This document shows, one piece after another, positions 18,772 to 28,158 of a DNA stretch of 64,000 nt. Location: NCBI RefSeq assembly GCF_000496755.2, contig NZ_AYKS02000071.1:186001-250000 (forward strand), read 5' to 3'. This stretch comes from Serratia sp. DD3 (lineage in GTDB: Bacteria; Pseudomonadota; Gammaproteobacteria; Enterobacterales; Enterobacteriaceae). The position numbers were made by a program, and so were the translations under genes. Below the pieces are notes generated by a model that was not told the origin of the DNA, did no database searches, and saw only the letters and a program-made list of their open reading frames with translations. Each line of letters begins with the position of its first letter. The stretch's first letter is position 1.

Positions 18772-19355
18772 TGAATCTGCATCGCTTTTGTTTTGACCAA
18801 CTCCCGGTTAGCTCATGGCGCAATGGGGGCGGTGAAACCCGTGAAATCACCAGCCAACCACCGGGTGAAACCTTATTTGATTGGCGAGTCAGTATCGCTA
18901 CCATTGCACAGGATGGCCCTTTTTCGGCATTCAACGGCATTGACCGCATCATTACCCTATTGGAGGGGGATGGGGTGCATTTGTACAGCCCAGGGCAGAT
19001 TGATCACCGGTTACAGCGTATCGGTGAGCCGTTTGCCTTTTCCGGGGATTGCCCATTGGAAGCCAAATTACTGGGGGGCAGCAGCCATGATTTTAATATC
19101 ATGACGCGACGTGGTGAGCATTCGGCACAGGTACAGCCCATGGTAACCACTACGGAGCTGGCACCACAGCATGCCGGAGTGCTCTATATATTGCGTGGTG
19201 AGTGGCAGTTGCCTGATGGGAGCCTGTTAACCCCCCGGCAGGGATGCTGGTGGTTGCCAGGAGACGGCCCACAACAGTTGACAGTACAAAAGAACGGTAG
19301 CTTGGTATTGTGTGCAAAGATAATGGCGTGCAAAGATAATGGCGTGCAAAGATAA
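18771..19355 (+). CDS. hutD: HutD family protein
   Basis: HutD is a cupin-fold protein found with hut operons. It is thought to limit or tune pathway flux, possibly by binding formylglutamate, but its mechanism is not settled. The 194-residue product begins MNLHRFCFDQLPVSSWRNGG and contains GGETREI, the FDWRVSIATI strand and LLEGDGV, all family hallmarks. A ggaggttta site overlaps the end of hutF. The last 14 codons run into a 16-bp tandem repeat (from 19313), so the C-terminus (ACKDNGVQR) is repeat-derived and probably not ancestral. Confidence 0.9.
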   Translation: MNLHRFCFDQLPVSSWRNGGGETREITSQPPGETLFDWRVSIATIAQDGPFSAFNGIDRIITLLEGDGVHLYSPGQIDHRLQRIGEPFAFSGDCPLEAKLLGGSSHDFNIMTRRGEHSAQVQPMVTTTELAPQHAGVLYILRGEWQLPDGSLLTPRQGCWWLPGDGPQQLTVQKNGSLVLCAKIMACKDNGVQR

Positions 19356-19376
19356 TGGTGTGCAAAGATAATGGCG
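19313..19376 (+). repeat. Four tandem copies of a 16-bp unit at the hutD 3' end
   Basis: TGCAAAGATAATGGCG is repeated with starts at 19313, 19329, 19345 and 19361, almost without mismatch (one G/T change in the third copy). The array straddles the hutD stop codon. Near-identity implies recent slippage. Because 16 is not a multiple of three, a copy-number change would alter the HutD C-terminus. Confidence 0.9.
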
Positions 19377-19512
19377 AGCTGAGATCATAGCGGGCAGAGA
19401 TAGCGGTGATCAGCTGCCAGTAGGGCACTACCCCCTGTAGCCTGCATGACGACGGCGCAAATACCGGGTATTATTCGACGCACAGTGATAGCACAATAAG
19501 TAGGGTACAGTC

Positions 19513-19899
19513 ATGGTGATTCCTGAGAAGTATGAACATGTAGAACGCTGGGCATTTGGTGATACTGAGCAACAGGCCGGTGAACTGGCCAGATTGGTGC
19601 TTACCGGGGTAAAGACCGCCACCTGTGCCAACCTTGATGGTGAAGGTATCCCACGGCCCGGTGATATTTTTGTGGTGGTGGGGGGGAAGAATGAGCCGGT
19701 TTGTGCCATAGAACTGACCTCAGTCAATATCAGCAGTTTTGATCAGGTTGACGAAGCTCATGCTTTAGCCGAAGGGGAAGGGGACCGGACACTGGCTTAT
19801 TGGCGTAACGAGCATCAACGCTTTTTTGCCGAGTACGATCTGTTCTCGCCAGATATGACGCTAATCTTGATGCACTTTAAAGTTACCGAAAAATTTTGA
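19513..19899 (+). CDS. ASCH domain protein
   Basis: This 128-residue ASCH-domain protein has the family sequence around WAFGDTEQQAGELARLVLTG, then VKTATCANLD, a VVGGKNEPVCAIE strand and the AEGEGDRTLAYWRNEH segment. ASCH domains have a PUA-like RNA-binding fold, and a close bacterial relative (Zymomonas) was shown to have ribonuclease activity. That is known for the family; activity here is inferred. It is monocistronic, with hutD upstream in the same direction and rsmF convergent downstream. Confidence 0.85.
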   Translation: MVIPEKYEHVERWAFGDTEQQAGELARLVLTGVKTATCANLDGEGIPRPGDIFVVVGGKNEPVCAIELTSVNISSFDQVDEAHALAEGEGDRTLAYWRNEHQRFFAEYDLFSPDMTLILMHFKVTEKF

Positions 19900-19949
19900 G
19901 TGCTCTCCCGTTGCCACGGATAAATAGAGCGGCAACGGGAACAAGAACC

Positions 19950-21386
19950 TTACTGATGAAAATCCAGAATGCCATCCCGTACCAGCTCACGGGGTAAACT
20001 GTTTTTAATCCGGTTGCCTATGCGTTTCGCCAATCCCAGCGGTTGATGCTGATAGGTGAGAATACAATCGTTATTTTGTGGTGGCTGTGGCGGGTAGATA
20101 TCGCGCCCTTGAAACCATTGCTGGGCTAATTCTGCATCAAGCTCAAATGCCTGCGGGTTATTGCTACCGGCTAAAGCAATGACGGCCTCATGCTGCCAAC
20201 GCATTCCTTTAGAGAAGCGCTCGGCTAATTTTAGGCCGATGCGTGAAAAACGCACTTTGCCGATAAAGCTTTCCACTTCAGTAGGAAATAGCCAGACCTC
20301 GTTATCTCTCCCCCATAATCGGCTGGTTTCATCCCACACCAATCCACAAGCTTTGGCTGCTTGTATCACCGGAGCGGCATCTTTAGCTGCCAAGGGGGTG
20401 AAAGGGAATTTGCCAACTTTATAGTCGGGTTGGCTTAATGGCGCGATACTGTGGTTTTTACGTAGGCGAGCAACAAAAAATCCCTCACTGTCGTAAATCT
20501 GTGGAAAAACATGCAAAAAGCCTTCGGCGGTTAAGGCTTTTTCTGCCCCGGGGAATAAGCCCCCTAAAGGTTCAATACTGACCGCATCCCCATAGGTAGC
20601 CAATAGATGGTTGATGACTTGCTGGTTTTCTTGGGCATTCAAGGTGCAAGTGGAATAAACCATTACCCCGCCCGGGGCTAAGGCATGAAAGGCACTTTCT
20701 ATCAATTCACGCTGAGTTTGGGCGATGCTGGCAACGCTTTCCGTTGACCAGTTGCTCATGGCATCGGGATCTTTGCGCACCACGCCTTCACCTGAGCAGG
20801 GGGCATCCAGCAAAATGGCATCAAAGCTTTCTGGCAATGCACGACCAAACACTCGGCCATCAAAATGCGTCAGCGCCACATTTTTGACACCACAACGGCT
20901 AACATTGGCATGTAGTACTTTAACCCGGCTGGCAGAATATTCATTCGCGACGATAATGCCTTGGTTCACCATCAATGCAGCAATTTGGGTGGTCTTGGAG
21001 CCGGGGGCCGCGGCCATATCCAGTACCCGATGTGGCGGAGAACCATAAGCAAAAAGGGCACTTACCGGTAACATGGAACTGGCTTCCTGAATATAGAACA
21101 GGCCGGTTAAATGTTCAGCCGCGCTACCCAGACGCAAGGTTTCATCGATACGTTCGATCCAGAAACCTTCATGGCACCAAGGGATGGGTTGTAATTGCCA
21201 GCCATAGTCCTTTACCAATGCCTGAAAATCTGCGACGCTGATTTTCAGGGTATTGACCCGCAGGCTACGCCGCAAAGGTTGTTGGCAAATATTGATAAAG
21301 TCATCCATTGATAAATGGTCTGGCATAATGGCGCGAGTTGCGTCAAGAAAAGCAGCAGGCAAAAATGGCGTGGCAGGTTTGGCCAA
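19950..21386 (-). CDS. rsmF: 16S rRNA (cytosine-1407-C5) methyltransferase
   Basis: RsmF (YebU) uses S-adenosylmethionine to methylate C1407 of 16S rRNA in the assembled 30S subunit. The 478-residue product has the SAM motif [11 protein letters not shown] near 120, the catalytic motif [15 protein letters not shown] with its cysteine near 190, and the second cysteine in VYSTCTLN near 240. The best start is TTG 21386 ([20 protein letters not shown]), which aligns with the E. coli N-terminus. The E. coli neighbours yebS and yebT (lipid transport) are missing: msrC is divergent 141 bases away. Confidence 0.94.
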   Translation of the reverse strand: MAKPATPFLPAAFLDATRAIMPDHLSMDDFINICQQPLRRSLRVNTLKISVADFQALVKDYGWQLQPIPWCHEGFWIERIDETLRLGSAAEHLTGLFYIQEASSMLPVSALFAYGSPPHRVLDMAAAPGSKTTQIAALMVNQGIIVANEYSASRVKVLHANVSRCGVKNVALTHFDGRVFGRALPESFDAILLDAPCSGEGVVRKDPDAMSNWSTESVASIAQTQRELIESAFHALAPGGVMVYSTCTLNAQENQQVINHLLATYGDAVSIEPLGGLFPGAEKALTAEGFLHVFPQIYDSEGFFVARLRKNHSIAPLSQPDYKVGKFPFTPLAAKDAAPVIQAAKACGLVWDETSRLWGRDNEVWLFPTEVESFIGKVRFSRIGLKLAERFSKGMRWQHEAVIALAGSNNPQAFELDAELAQQWFQGRDIYPPQPPQNNDCILTYQHQPLGLAKRIGNRIKNSLPRELVRDGILDFHQ

Positions 21387-21527
21387 GGGGAACTCTCAGG
21401 GCTAAAAAAAACCGAAGGGGCTAGTCTAGCATAGAGTGGGCTGCTGGGAATACAGTACCTATCGGATGGTCAGTGAAGGTGGTACTTCGCTAATTGTACC
21501 AGTGACAAGAATAGAAATGGTTACTAC

Positions 21528-22025
21528 ATGACTCAAGAACATTTTTATACAGAATTAAAACGCGATTTGTGTGCATTATTGGCGGGCGAAACTCATTTCA
21601 TTGCTGCCTTATCCAATGCCAGCGCATTGCTCAATGAACGTTTGGATAATATCAATTGGGTAGGCTTCTATCTGATGGAGGATAATCAACTGACGTTAGG
21701 CCCATTCCAGGGCAAGGTTGCCTGTGTGCGTATTCCGTTGGGTAAGGGCGTTTGTGGTACCGCCGTTACAGAAAAGCAGGTACAGCGTGTTGGGGATGTG
21801 CATGCGTTTCCAGGGCATATTGCCTGTGATGCTGCTAGCAATGCAGAGATCGTGCTGCCGTTAGAGATAAACGGTCATATCATTGGCGTTTTGGATATTG
21901 ACAGTACAGTTTATCATCGTTTCGATCATCAAGATGAAATTGGCCTTAAGGCCGTGGTGGCGGGGCTTTGCGAGCGATTGGAACAGTGTGATTATGCAAA
22001 ATATACCACCATAACGTTAAGTTGA
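21528..22025 (+). CDS. msrC: Free methionine-(R)-sulfoxide reductase
   Basis: MsrC reduces free methionine-R-sulfoxide in the cytoplasm with thioredoxin. The 165-residue protein is a single GAF domain with the three conserved cysteines C66 (VACVRIP), C76 (GVCGTAV) and C100 (HIACDAASN), and the E. coli-like ending of the domain, GVLDIDSTVYHRFD. ATG 21528 gives the expected length. It is followed by proQ in the same direction after about 110 bases, as in E. coli. Confidence 0.94.
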   Translation: MTQEHFYTELKRDLCALLAGETHFIAALSNASALLNERLDNINWVGFYLMEDNQLTLGPFQGKVACVRIPLGKGVCGTAVTEKQVQRVGDVHAFPGHIACDAASNAEIVLPLEINGHIIGVLDIDSTVYHRFDHQDEIGLKAVVAGLCERLEQCDYAKYTTITLS

Positions 22026-22134
22026 GCTAAGGTTAACGTGGCATTTAGCGATGACGTCATTATAATATCGCCTGTTCATGCCCGCGGCTTGTTGGCAACC
22101 GCTCGTTGGCGACCCGTTGTAATCAGGAAATTTC

Positions 22135-22893
22135 ATGGAAAATCAACCCAAGTTGAACACAGTCAAAGAAGTCATTGCTTTTCTTGCCGAGCGTTTCCCG
22201 CTCTGCTTTAGTGCCGAAGGTGAAGCTCGTCCACTGAAAATCGGTATTTTTCAGGATCTGGCAGAGCGTATGCAAGGGGAAGAAAACCTCAGCAAAACGC
22301 AATTACGTTCCGCTTTACGCCTGTATACCTCAAGCTGGCGTTACTTATATGGTATTAAAGTTGGTGCGCAGCGTGTTGACCTGGATGGTAACCCTTGCGG
22401 TGAACTGGAGCAGCAACATGTCGACCATGCTCGCCAACAGCTTGTTGAAGCCAAGGCGCGTGTTCAGGCACAGCGAGCTGAGAAAAATGCCAAAAAGCGT
22501 GAAACTGAGGGTGAAGCGGCAGCTACTGAACCTCGTCGTCCACGTCCTGCAGGCAAAAAACCACAGGTTCGCCGTGAAAATGGCACCGCCTCAGAGAATC
22601 GTAGACCACGTCCACAAACTGCTGGTCCTCAAAGCTCTGGTTCACCAACCTCTGGTCCACAAAGAACACGCCCACAGAAAGAGCGTGAGCCTCAAGCAGT
22701 AAAAGAGGCAACCCAACCGCGTGCTGTGCCAGTTACCGATATTTCCAAGCTGCAAATCGGCCAGGGAATCAAAGTCAGGGCAGGTCAGAGTGCGATGGAT
22801 GCGACAGTACTGGAGATTGCTAAAGATGGTGTGCGTGTGCAGCTATCATCTGGCTTAGCAATGATTGTACGCGCAGAACACCTGCAGTTCTGA
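22135..22893 (+). CDS. proQ: RNA chaperone ProQ
   Basis: ProQ binds structured small RNAs and mRNA 3' ends and affects osmoregulation through ProP. The 252-residue product has the N-terminal FinO/ProQ domain (residues 5-120, with [20 protein letters not shown] and [11 protein letters not shown]), then a long basic, proline- and serine-rich linker (about 125-195, with repeats such as [12 protein letters not shown]) and a C-terminal Tudor-like domain ([15 protein letters not shown]). The linker is the part that varies most between species. The ATG follows aggaaa. prc starts 19 bases after its stop, as in the conserved proQ-prc operon. Confidence 0.95.
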   Translation: MENQPKLNTVKEVIAFLAERFPLCFSAEGEARPLKIGIFQDLAERMQGEENLSKTQLRSALRLYTSSWRYLYGIKVGAQRVDLDGNPCGELEQQHVDHARQQLVEAKARVQAQRAEKNAKKRETEGEAAATEPRRPRPAGKKPQVRRENGTASENRRPRPQTAGPQSSGSPTSGPQRTRPQKEREPQAVKEATQPRAVPVTDISKLQIGQGIKVRAGQSAMDATVLEIAKDGVRVQLSSGLAMIVRAEHLQF

Positions 22894-22912
22894 TACGGAG
22901 GCCAACCAAGGC

Positions 22913-24961
22913 ATGAACAAATTTTTCAGATTCACCGCCGCAGTGATGTTGTTGTGGGCGGGTGTCAGTTATGGTGCGGATACTGCCAACATTCGCATCG
23001 ATCAGTTACCGCAGCTCGAGCAGGAAGTGCAGCATACTACCGTCAGTGAGCGTGTCACTTCGCGGTTTTTACGTTCTCATTATCGCCAGTTTGCTTTGGA
23101 TGCGGACTTTTCAGGCAAGGTCTTTGATCGTTATCTGAATTTGTTGGATTATAGCCACAATGTGTTACTGGCTTCCGACGTGGCACAATTCGCCGATAAG
23201 CGCAGTACCTTGGGGAATGAATTAAAATCCGGCAACTTAGTGACCCCCTATGCGCTATTCAATCTAGCGCAGAAACGTCGTTTTGAGCGCTTCCAGTATG
23301 CATTATCGCTACTGGATAAGCCGATGAACTTTACGGGTAATGATACGATTGAGCTTGATCGTAGCAAGGCTGCTTGGGCGAAAGATAAAGCTGAACTGGA
23401 TCGCTTGTGGGATGCCAAGGTTAAATATGATCAGTTGAGCCTCAAGCTGGCGGGTAAAACCGACCAGGAGATCCGCAATACGCTGACCAAACGTTATCAG
23501 CTTGCGATTAAGCGCCTGACGCAAACCAATAGTGACGACGTATTCTCACTGATCATGACCGCTTTCGCGCGCGAGATTGATCCCCACACTAATTACCTCT
23601 CTCCACGCAATACTGAACAGTTCAATACCGAAATGAGCCTCTCTTTGGAAGGGATCGGTGCCGTATTGCAGATGGATGATGATTATACCGTCATTAACTC
23701 CATGGTACCGGGTGGCCCTGCAGCCAAGAGCAAAGCGATTACCGTGGGTGACCGTATTGTTGGTGTTGGGCAGACCGGCAAGCCGATGGTCGATGTTATT
23801 GGCTGGCGTCTGGATGATGTCGTTTCGCAGATTAAAGGGCCGAAGGGCAGCAAGGTGCGCCTGGAGATCCTGCCTGCCGGTAAGGGGACAAAAACCCGTA
23901 TTGTTACATTAACCCGTGAGCGTATCCGCCTGGAAGATCGCGCGGTGAAGATGACCATCAAAACCGTTGGCAACCAGAAGGTTGCTGTGATGGATATTCC
24001 GGGCTTTTATGTCGGCCTGACTGACGATGTTAAAGTTCAATTGCAGAAAATGGCCAAACTGAATGTAGATAGCCTGATTATTGATCTGCGTTCTAATGGC
24101 GGCGGTGCACTGACCGAAGCGGTGTCGCTTTCTGGCTTGTTTATTCCAAGCGGCCCAGTGGTGCAGGTACGTGATAATAACGGCAAGATCCGTGAAGATG
24201 CGGATGGCGATGATGTTATTTACTATAAAGGCCCGCTAGTGGTGCTGGTTGACCGCTTCAGTGCCTCCGCTTCTGAAATTTTTGCTGCAGCGATGCAGGA
24301 TTATGGGCGCGCATTGATTGTTGGCGAACCTACCTTCGGCAAAGGTACAGTTCAGCAATATCGCTCGTTGAATCGTATTTACGATCAGATGCTGCGCCCG
24401 GAATGGCCAGCGTTGGGTTCGGTACAGTACACCATTCAGAAGTTCTATCGTGTTGATGGGGGCAGTACTCAGCGCAAAGGGGTGACCCCTGATATTCTGA
24501 TGCCTACCGGCGTTGACCCGGCAGAAACCGGCGAGAGCTTTGAAGATAATGCTATGCCATGGGATAGCATCAATGCGGCCAATTATACTAAAACTGGCAA
24601 TATGAAACCGCTAGAAGGCGAGTTGCTGAAAGGCCATGCTCAGCGTATCGCCAAGGATGCTGATTTCCAATATATTGCCCAGGACATTGCTCGTTACAAG
24701 GCATTGAAGGAAAAACGCAATATCATCTCTCTTAATCTGGCCACCCGTGAGAAAGAGAACCATGACGATGATGCCATCCGCCTTCAGCGTATTAATGAGC
24801 GCTTGCAGCGTGAAGGTAAGAAGCCGTTGAAATCTTTGGAAGACCTACCGAAGGATTACAAAGATCCCGATCCCTATCTGGATGAAGCGGTGAGGATTGC
24901 TCTTGATCTTGCCAATCTGGAAAAACAGAAACCCTCACAACAGATGACTGGCACCAAGTAA
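22913..24961 (+). CDS. prc: Tail-specific protease Prc
   Basis: Prc (Tsp) is a periplasmic serine protease that degrades proteins with nonpolar C-termini and trims FtsI and lytic enzymes together with NlpI. The 682-residue protein has a signal peptide (MNKFFRFTAAVMLLWAGVSY then GAD), an N-terminal helical domain, a PDZ domain near 240-320 (SLSLEGIGAVLQ to GPKGSKVRLEI), and the catalytic Ser in RFSASASEIFAAA with Lys in TFGKGTVQQ, 25 residues later. Length equals E. coli Prc. ATG 22913 is chosen over an upstream in-frame start inside proQ. Confidence 0.96.
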   Translation: MNKFFRFTAAVMLLWAGVSYGADTANIRIDQLPQLEQEVQHTTVSERVTSRFLRSHYRQFALDADFSGKVFDRYLNLLDYSHNVLLASDVAQFADKRSTLGNELKSGNLVTPYALFNLAQKRRFERFQYALSLLDKPMNFTGNDTIELDRSKAAWAKDKAELDRLWDAKVKYDQLSLKLAGKTDQEIRNTLTKRYQLAIKRLTQTNSDDVFSLIMTAFAREIDPHTNYLSPRNTEQFNTEMSLSLEGIGAVLQMDDDYTVINSMVPGGPAAKSKAITVGDRIVGVGQTGKPMVDVIGWRLDDVVSQIKGPKGSKVRLEILPAGKGTKTRIVTLTRERIRLEDRAVKMTIKTVGNQKVAVMDIPGFYVGLTDDVKVQLQKMAKLNVDSLIIDLRSNGGGALTEAVSLSGLFIPSGPVVQVRDNNGKIREDADGDDVIYYKGPLVVLVDRFSASASEIFAAAMQDYGRALIVGEPTFGKGTVQQYRSLNRIYDQMLRPEWPALGSVQYTIQKFYRVDGGSTQRKGVTPDILMPTGVDPAETGESFEDNAMPWDSINAANYTKTGNMKPLEGELLKGHAQRIAKDADFQYIAQDIARYKALKEKRNIISLNLATREKENHDDDAIRLQRINERLQREGKKPLKSLEDLPKDYKDPDPYLDEAVRIALDLANLEKQKPSQQMTGTK

Positions 24962-24980
24962 GTCAGCGGGTATAAAACAG

Positions 24981-25008
24981 AAAGCGTCCTTTTAGGGCGC
25001 TTTTTTTG
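24981..25008 (+). terminator. Rho-independent terminator of proQ-prc
   Basis: AAAGCGTCC (24981-24989) pairs with GGGCGCTTT (24995-25003) with one G-U pair and a 5-base loop, followed by a run of Ts. It lies 20 bases after the prc stop. Confidence 0.9.
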
Positions 25009-25389
25009 TCTAAATAGTCAATGAGTTGAGCGGTATCAGGGTAGCAATAGGGCGTTAGCTATAATAAGTGATGAGTATAAAATTTAACCATTTTAACGGG
25101 TGTGGGGACTAAGTTTCTCCAACGATTTAACGTCTACGAAAAGATGTGTTGTGAGGTTATCTGGTTTATCACAGAGTTGGGGTGAACCGAATTTCTTAAC
25201 TTTTACAACTCCCCCGCTATAATAAAAAGTGTTTATCTTTTGTAAGATTGTTGTGTGTACTCTGTATTGTAAAGTTTCGTATTTTTAGTAGGTTAATGAT
25301 TCGCAACGCTTGAAACTACAACTTATGCCCATACGATTTGGCTATCTGAGATCGTTTTGTGTTAACACTAATGAGGAAGTAAACATTTT
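25009..25389 (+). other. htpX upstream region
   Basis: About 380 bases without a gene. It must hold the htpX promoter. A GTAAA at 25269 followed five bases later by GTATT is a weak match to the CpxR box that drives htpX in E. coli; I would not rely on it. The right half is AT-rich. Confidence 0.35.
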
Positions 25390-26268
25390 ATGATGCGTAT
25401 AGCTCTGTTTCTGCTCACCAACCTGGCGGTGATGTTAGTTTTCGGGTTAGTACTTAGCCTGACAGGGATTCAGTCTAGTAGCGTTCAAGGCTTGATGTTG
25501 ATGGCGGGTCTGTTTGGTTTTGGTGGTGCGTTTGTTTCGCTGCTGATGTCGAAATGGATGGCGCTGCGTTCCGTCGGCGGGGAAGTGATCGAACAACCGC
25601 GTAATGAAACCGAGCGTTGGCTACTGGAAACCGTCAAGCGTCAGTCACAGCAAGTAGGTATTGCCATGCCACAGGTGGCTATTTACCATGCTCCAGACAT
25701 TAATGCTTTTGCCACCGGGGCCCGTCGTAATGCCTCACTGGTGGCGGTGAGTACAGGCCTGCTGCAAAACATGAGCCGTGATGAAGCTGAAGCCGTTATC
25801 GCTCATGAAATCAGTCACGTTGCCAATGGTGATATGGTCACCATGACGTTGGTTCAGGGGGTAGTAAATACCTTTGTGATCTTTATATCGCGTTTGATTG
25901 CACAGGCGGCTGCTGGCTTCCTCGGAAACCGTGATGGTGAAGGGGAAGGTAATGGTAACCCGATGATTTATTTTGGGGTGTCCATGGTGTTGGAATTGGT
26001 CTTTGGCATCTTGGCCAGCATTATCACCATGTGGTTTTCGCGCCATCGTGAGTTCCATGCTGATGCAGGGTCTGCCAAATTGGTGGGCCGTGAGAAGATG
26101 ATTGCTGCACTGCAACGATTGAAAACCAGCTATGAACCACAGGAAGCTGGCAGCATGATGGCGTTTTGCATCAATGGCAAATCCAAATCACTCAGCGAAC
26201 TGTTTATGTCGCACCCACCGCTAGACAAGCGGATTGAAGCATTGCGTGCTGGGCAATATCTGAAGTAA
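25390..26268 (+). CDS. htpX: Membrane zinc protease HtpX
   Basis: HtpX is an inner-membrane M48 metalloprotease that with FtsH removes damaged membrane proteins and is induced by envelope stress. The 292-residue protein begins [11 protein letters not shown], has two N-terminal membrane spans (6-26 and 33-52), the zinc motif HEISH at 139-143, two further spans near 155-175 and 195-215, and the third zinc ligand region in [14 protein letters not shown]. It follows prc and precedes convergent yebQ, the E. coli order. Confidence 0.96.
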   Translation: MMRIALFLLTNLAVMLVFGLVLSLTGIQSSSVQGLMLMAGLFGFGGAFVSLLMSKWMALRSVGGEVIEQPRNETERWLLETVKRQSQQVGIAMPQVAIYHAPDINAFATGARRNASLVAVSTGLLQNMSRDEAEAVIAHEISHVANGDMVTMTLVQGVVNTFVIFISRLIAQAAAGFLGNRDGEGEGNGNPMIYFGVSMVLELVFGILASIITMWFSRHREFHADAGSAKLVGREKMIAALQRLKTSYEPQEAGSMMAFCINGKSKSLSELFMSHPPLDKRIEALRAGQYLK

Positions 26269-26355
26269 AGATCAGATGATAACCCTATCATCCTGAGCTG
26301 CTGTAGTGCATTTCGTGTTCAGGTAAAGGCGTTTAGAAGTTTGTAGTATCTTTGC

Positions 26356-26392
26356 AACAACAAGCCCCGGTAATAATCCGGGGCTTGTTGTT
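26356..26392. terminator. Bidirectional terminator between htpX and yebQ
   Basis: A perfect 15-bp stem with the core CAAGCCCCGG and a 7-base loop (taataat) lies between the convergent ends of htpX and yebQ. It is followed by tttgtg on the plus strand and by ttgcaaagat on the minus strand. Confidence 0.85.
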
Positions 26393-26403
26393 TGTGAAGT
26401 GAG

Positions 26404-27792
26404 CTATTGGTTTTTATCAGCGGTGACTAAGCGTGGCTGCGTCATACGCAGGCAACTGACTAAGGCAGCCAGACTGGCAAATGATCCCGCCAGCACTAAT
26501 GAGATATGCGTTCCGTTAGACGGGAACCAGTTAAACATCAATGCCACCAGCGCAGCCCCGGTGGTTTGCCCTAACAGACGAGCTGTGCCCAGCATACCAC
26601 TGGCCCCACCACTGCGGTGCCGAGGCGCAGATGAGATAATAGTGTGGTTATTCGGGGATTGGAATAACCCAAACCCGGCGCCACAAAGCACCATACGCCA
26701 GATAATATCGAGGTCGGTCGGGTCGCTGGGGAGTAATGCCAGCAAAAATAACCCCAGCGCGAAGATAGCGAGGCCAATTCCCCCCAGTAAACCCGCATGA
26801 ATACGCTCCACCAGTCGACCTGCAATGGGGGCCATCACGATGATGGCTAACGGCCAGGGGGTTAATAGCAATCCGGTGGCGACTACATCACGCCCTAAAT
26901 GAGTCTGCAGAAAGAAGGGGAGTGATACCATGGCCAGCATCTGAGCGGCAAAGGAGCAGACAGAGGTGCCCATCGACAAGGCGAAAATAGGGATGCGTAA
27001 CAGGTCTACCGGCAATAGTGGTGATTCTTGATGTAACTGACGGCGGACAAAGAAATAACCGATTACCAGCAGGGCGGCAACCTCTGCAGCAATCAATGGC
27101 AGGCTTTGCCCTTGAGCAAAGCCACTGATACTGATGATCAATAGACCGAAGGTTAACGCATTCATCAGAGCACTGAGTAGGTCAAAACGCTGGTTGTTAC
27201 TTTTCTGACTATTGGCGGGGAGAAATTTCATTCCCAAGAGTAGCGCGACGATGCCGATAGGTAAGTTAATGGCAAAAAGCCATTGCCAAGAGGCGACTGA
27301 TAGAATCGCGGCGGCAACGGTAGGGCCAGCTGCTGAAGAGAAAGCAACAATCAATGAGTTGATACCGATACCTCGCCCCAGGATCCGTTGTGGATAGATG
27401 ATACGGATCAATGCCGTATTGACGCTCATAATGGCTGCAGCCCCAAACCCTTGCAGCACGCGGGCGATAGTCAGGGTTAACAGCGAATCAGCAAGTGCAC
27501 AGAACAAGGAAGTAATACTGAATAGCAATAACCCAGCCTGATAAACACGGCGATAACCAATCAGGTCACCCAGTGAAGCCAGAGACAGCAATGAAATGGT
27601 GATGGCCAATTGATAGGCGTTGACGATCCAGATCGAACTGGCAGGGCTAGCCTGCAGGTCGGTGGCGATAGTGGGCAAAGCCACATTGGCGATGGCACCA
27701 TCAAGCACAGAAACGGTGATGCCGAGGGCAATAGCCAGGATCGCACCATAGCGTTGTGGAATGGGTAAACCGTCGGAATCGGAGTGCGTCAT
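26404..27792 (-). CDS. yebQ: MFS transporter YebQ
   Basis: Putative drug efflux transporter of the 14-span major facilitator group (DHA2). The 462-residue product matches E. coli YebQ closely, with GAILAIALGITVSVLDGAIA near the start, LGDLIGYRRVYQ, a GxxxGPxxGG-like motif C variant (AAGPTVAAAILS) and LLLTPWPLA. Position between htpX and kdgR is the same as in E. coli. I start at ATG 27792 (MTHSDSDGLPIPQRYG); the frame extends 42 codons further upstream with no similarity. The substrate is unknown. Confidence 0.9.
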   Translation of the reverse strand: MTHSDSDGLPIPQRYGAILAIALGITVSVLDGAIANVALPTIATDLQASPASSIWIVNAYQLAITISLLSLASLGDLIGYRRVYQAGLLLFSITSLFCALADSLLTLTIARVLQGFGAAAIMSVNTALIRIIYPQRILGRGIGINSLIVAFSSAAGPTVAAAILSVASWQWLFAINLPIGIVALLLGMKFLPANSQKSNNQRFDLLSALMNALTFGLLIISISGFAQGQSLPLIAAEVAALLVIGYFFVRRQLHQESPLLPVDLLRIPIFALSMGTSVCSFAAQMLAMVSLPFFLQTHLGRDVVATGLLLTPWPLAIIVMAPIAGRLVERIHAGLLGGIGLAIFALGLFLLALLPSDPTDLDIIWRMVLCGAGFGLFQSPNNHTIISSAPRHRSGGASGMLGTARLLGQTTGAALVALMFNWFPSNGTHISLVLAGSFASLAALVSCLRMTQPRLVTADKNQ

Positions 27793-27902
27793 AGCCAGGC
27801 TGTTAATCAACTTAGGAAGTATTAACATGCTAATCATATTCGATACTGAATGCACCCTCAGTTTCTGTGCTAATTGTAAAAATGGTGAGGAAATGGTGCT
27901 GT

Positions 27903-28015
27903 ACCCTTCATACTTCAAGTTGCTTGGGTGTTAGCGGCATCCGTTCATACCAATCTATGCTCCTGGTGACTCTCGGACTTGCTGCCTACAAGAAAATCGG
28001 ACTATTTTGGGTATA
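27903..28015. repeat. Degenerate dispersed palindromic repeat
   Basis: Begins TACCCTTCATACTTCAAG and ends ATTTTGGGTATAA, so the ends are inverted (TACCC/GGGTA), with a degenerate internal palindrome (gctcctggtgactctcggac). It matches the ERIC-like intergenic elements common in Yersiniaceae, as I remember them. It lies upstream of both yebQ and kdgR and may form a structured RNA. Confidence 0.6.
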
Positions 28016-28158
28016 ATTGCTTCATTGCTGGCTATTTTTCGGCAACTTTCATTGCATGGAATAAATTGTTCCGCTTATACTCACTACCTTCAGATAGAGT
28101 ATATTGAAACTCTTATTCAAATTTCCTAAAACAAAAGCAGCTAAGTAAGGTATTTACT

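Noticed and set aside
25269..25283. CpxR box before htpX
   Set aside because: Only the first GTAAA matches; the second half is GTATT, too weak to list as a site.
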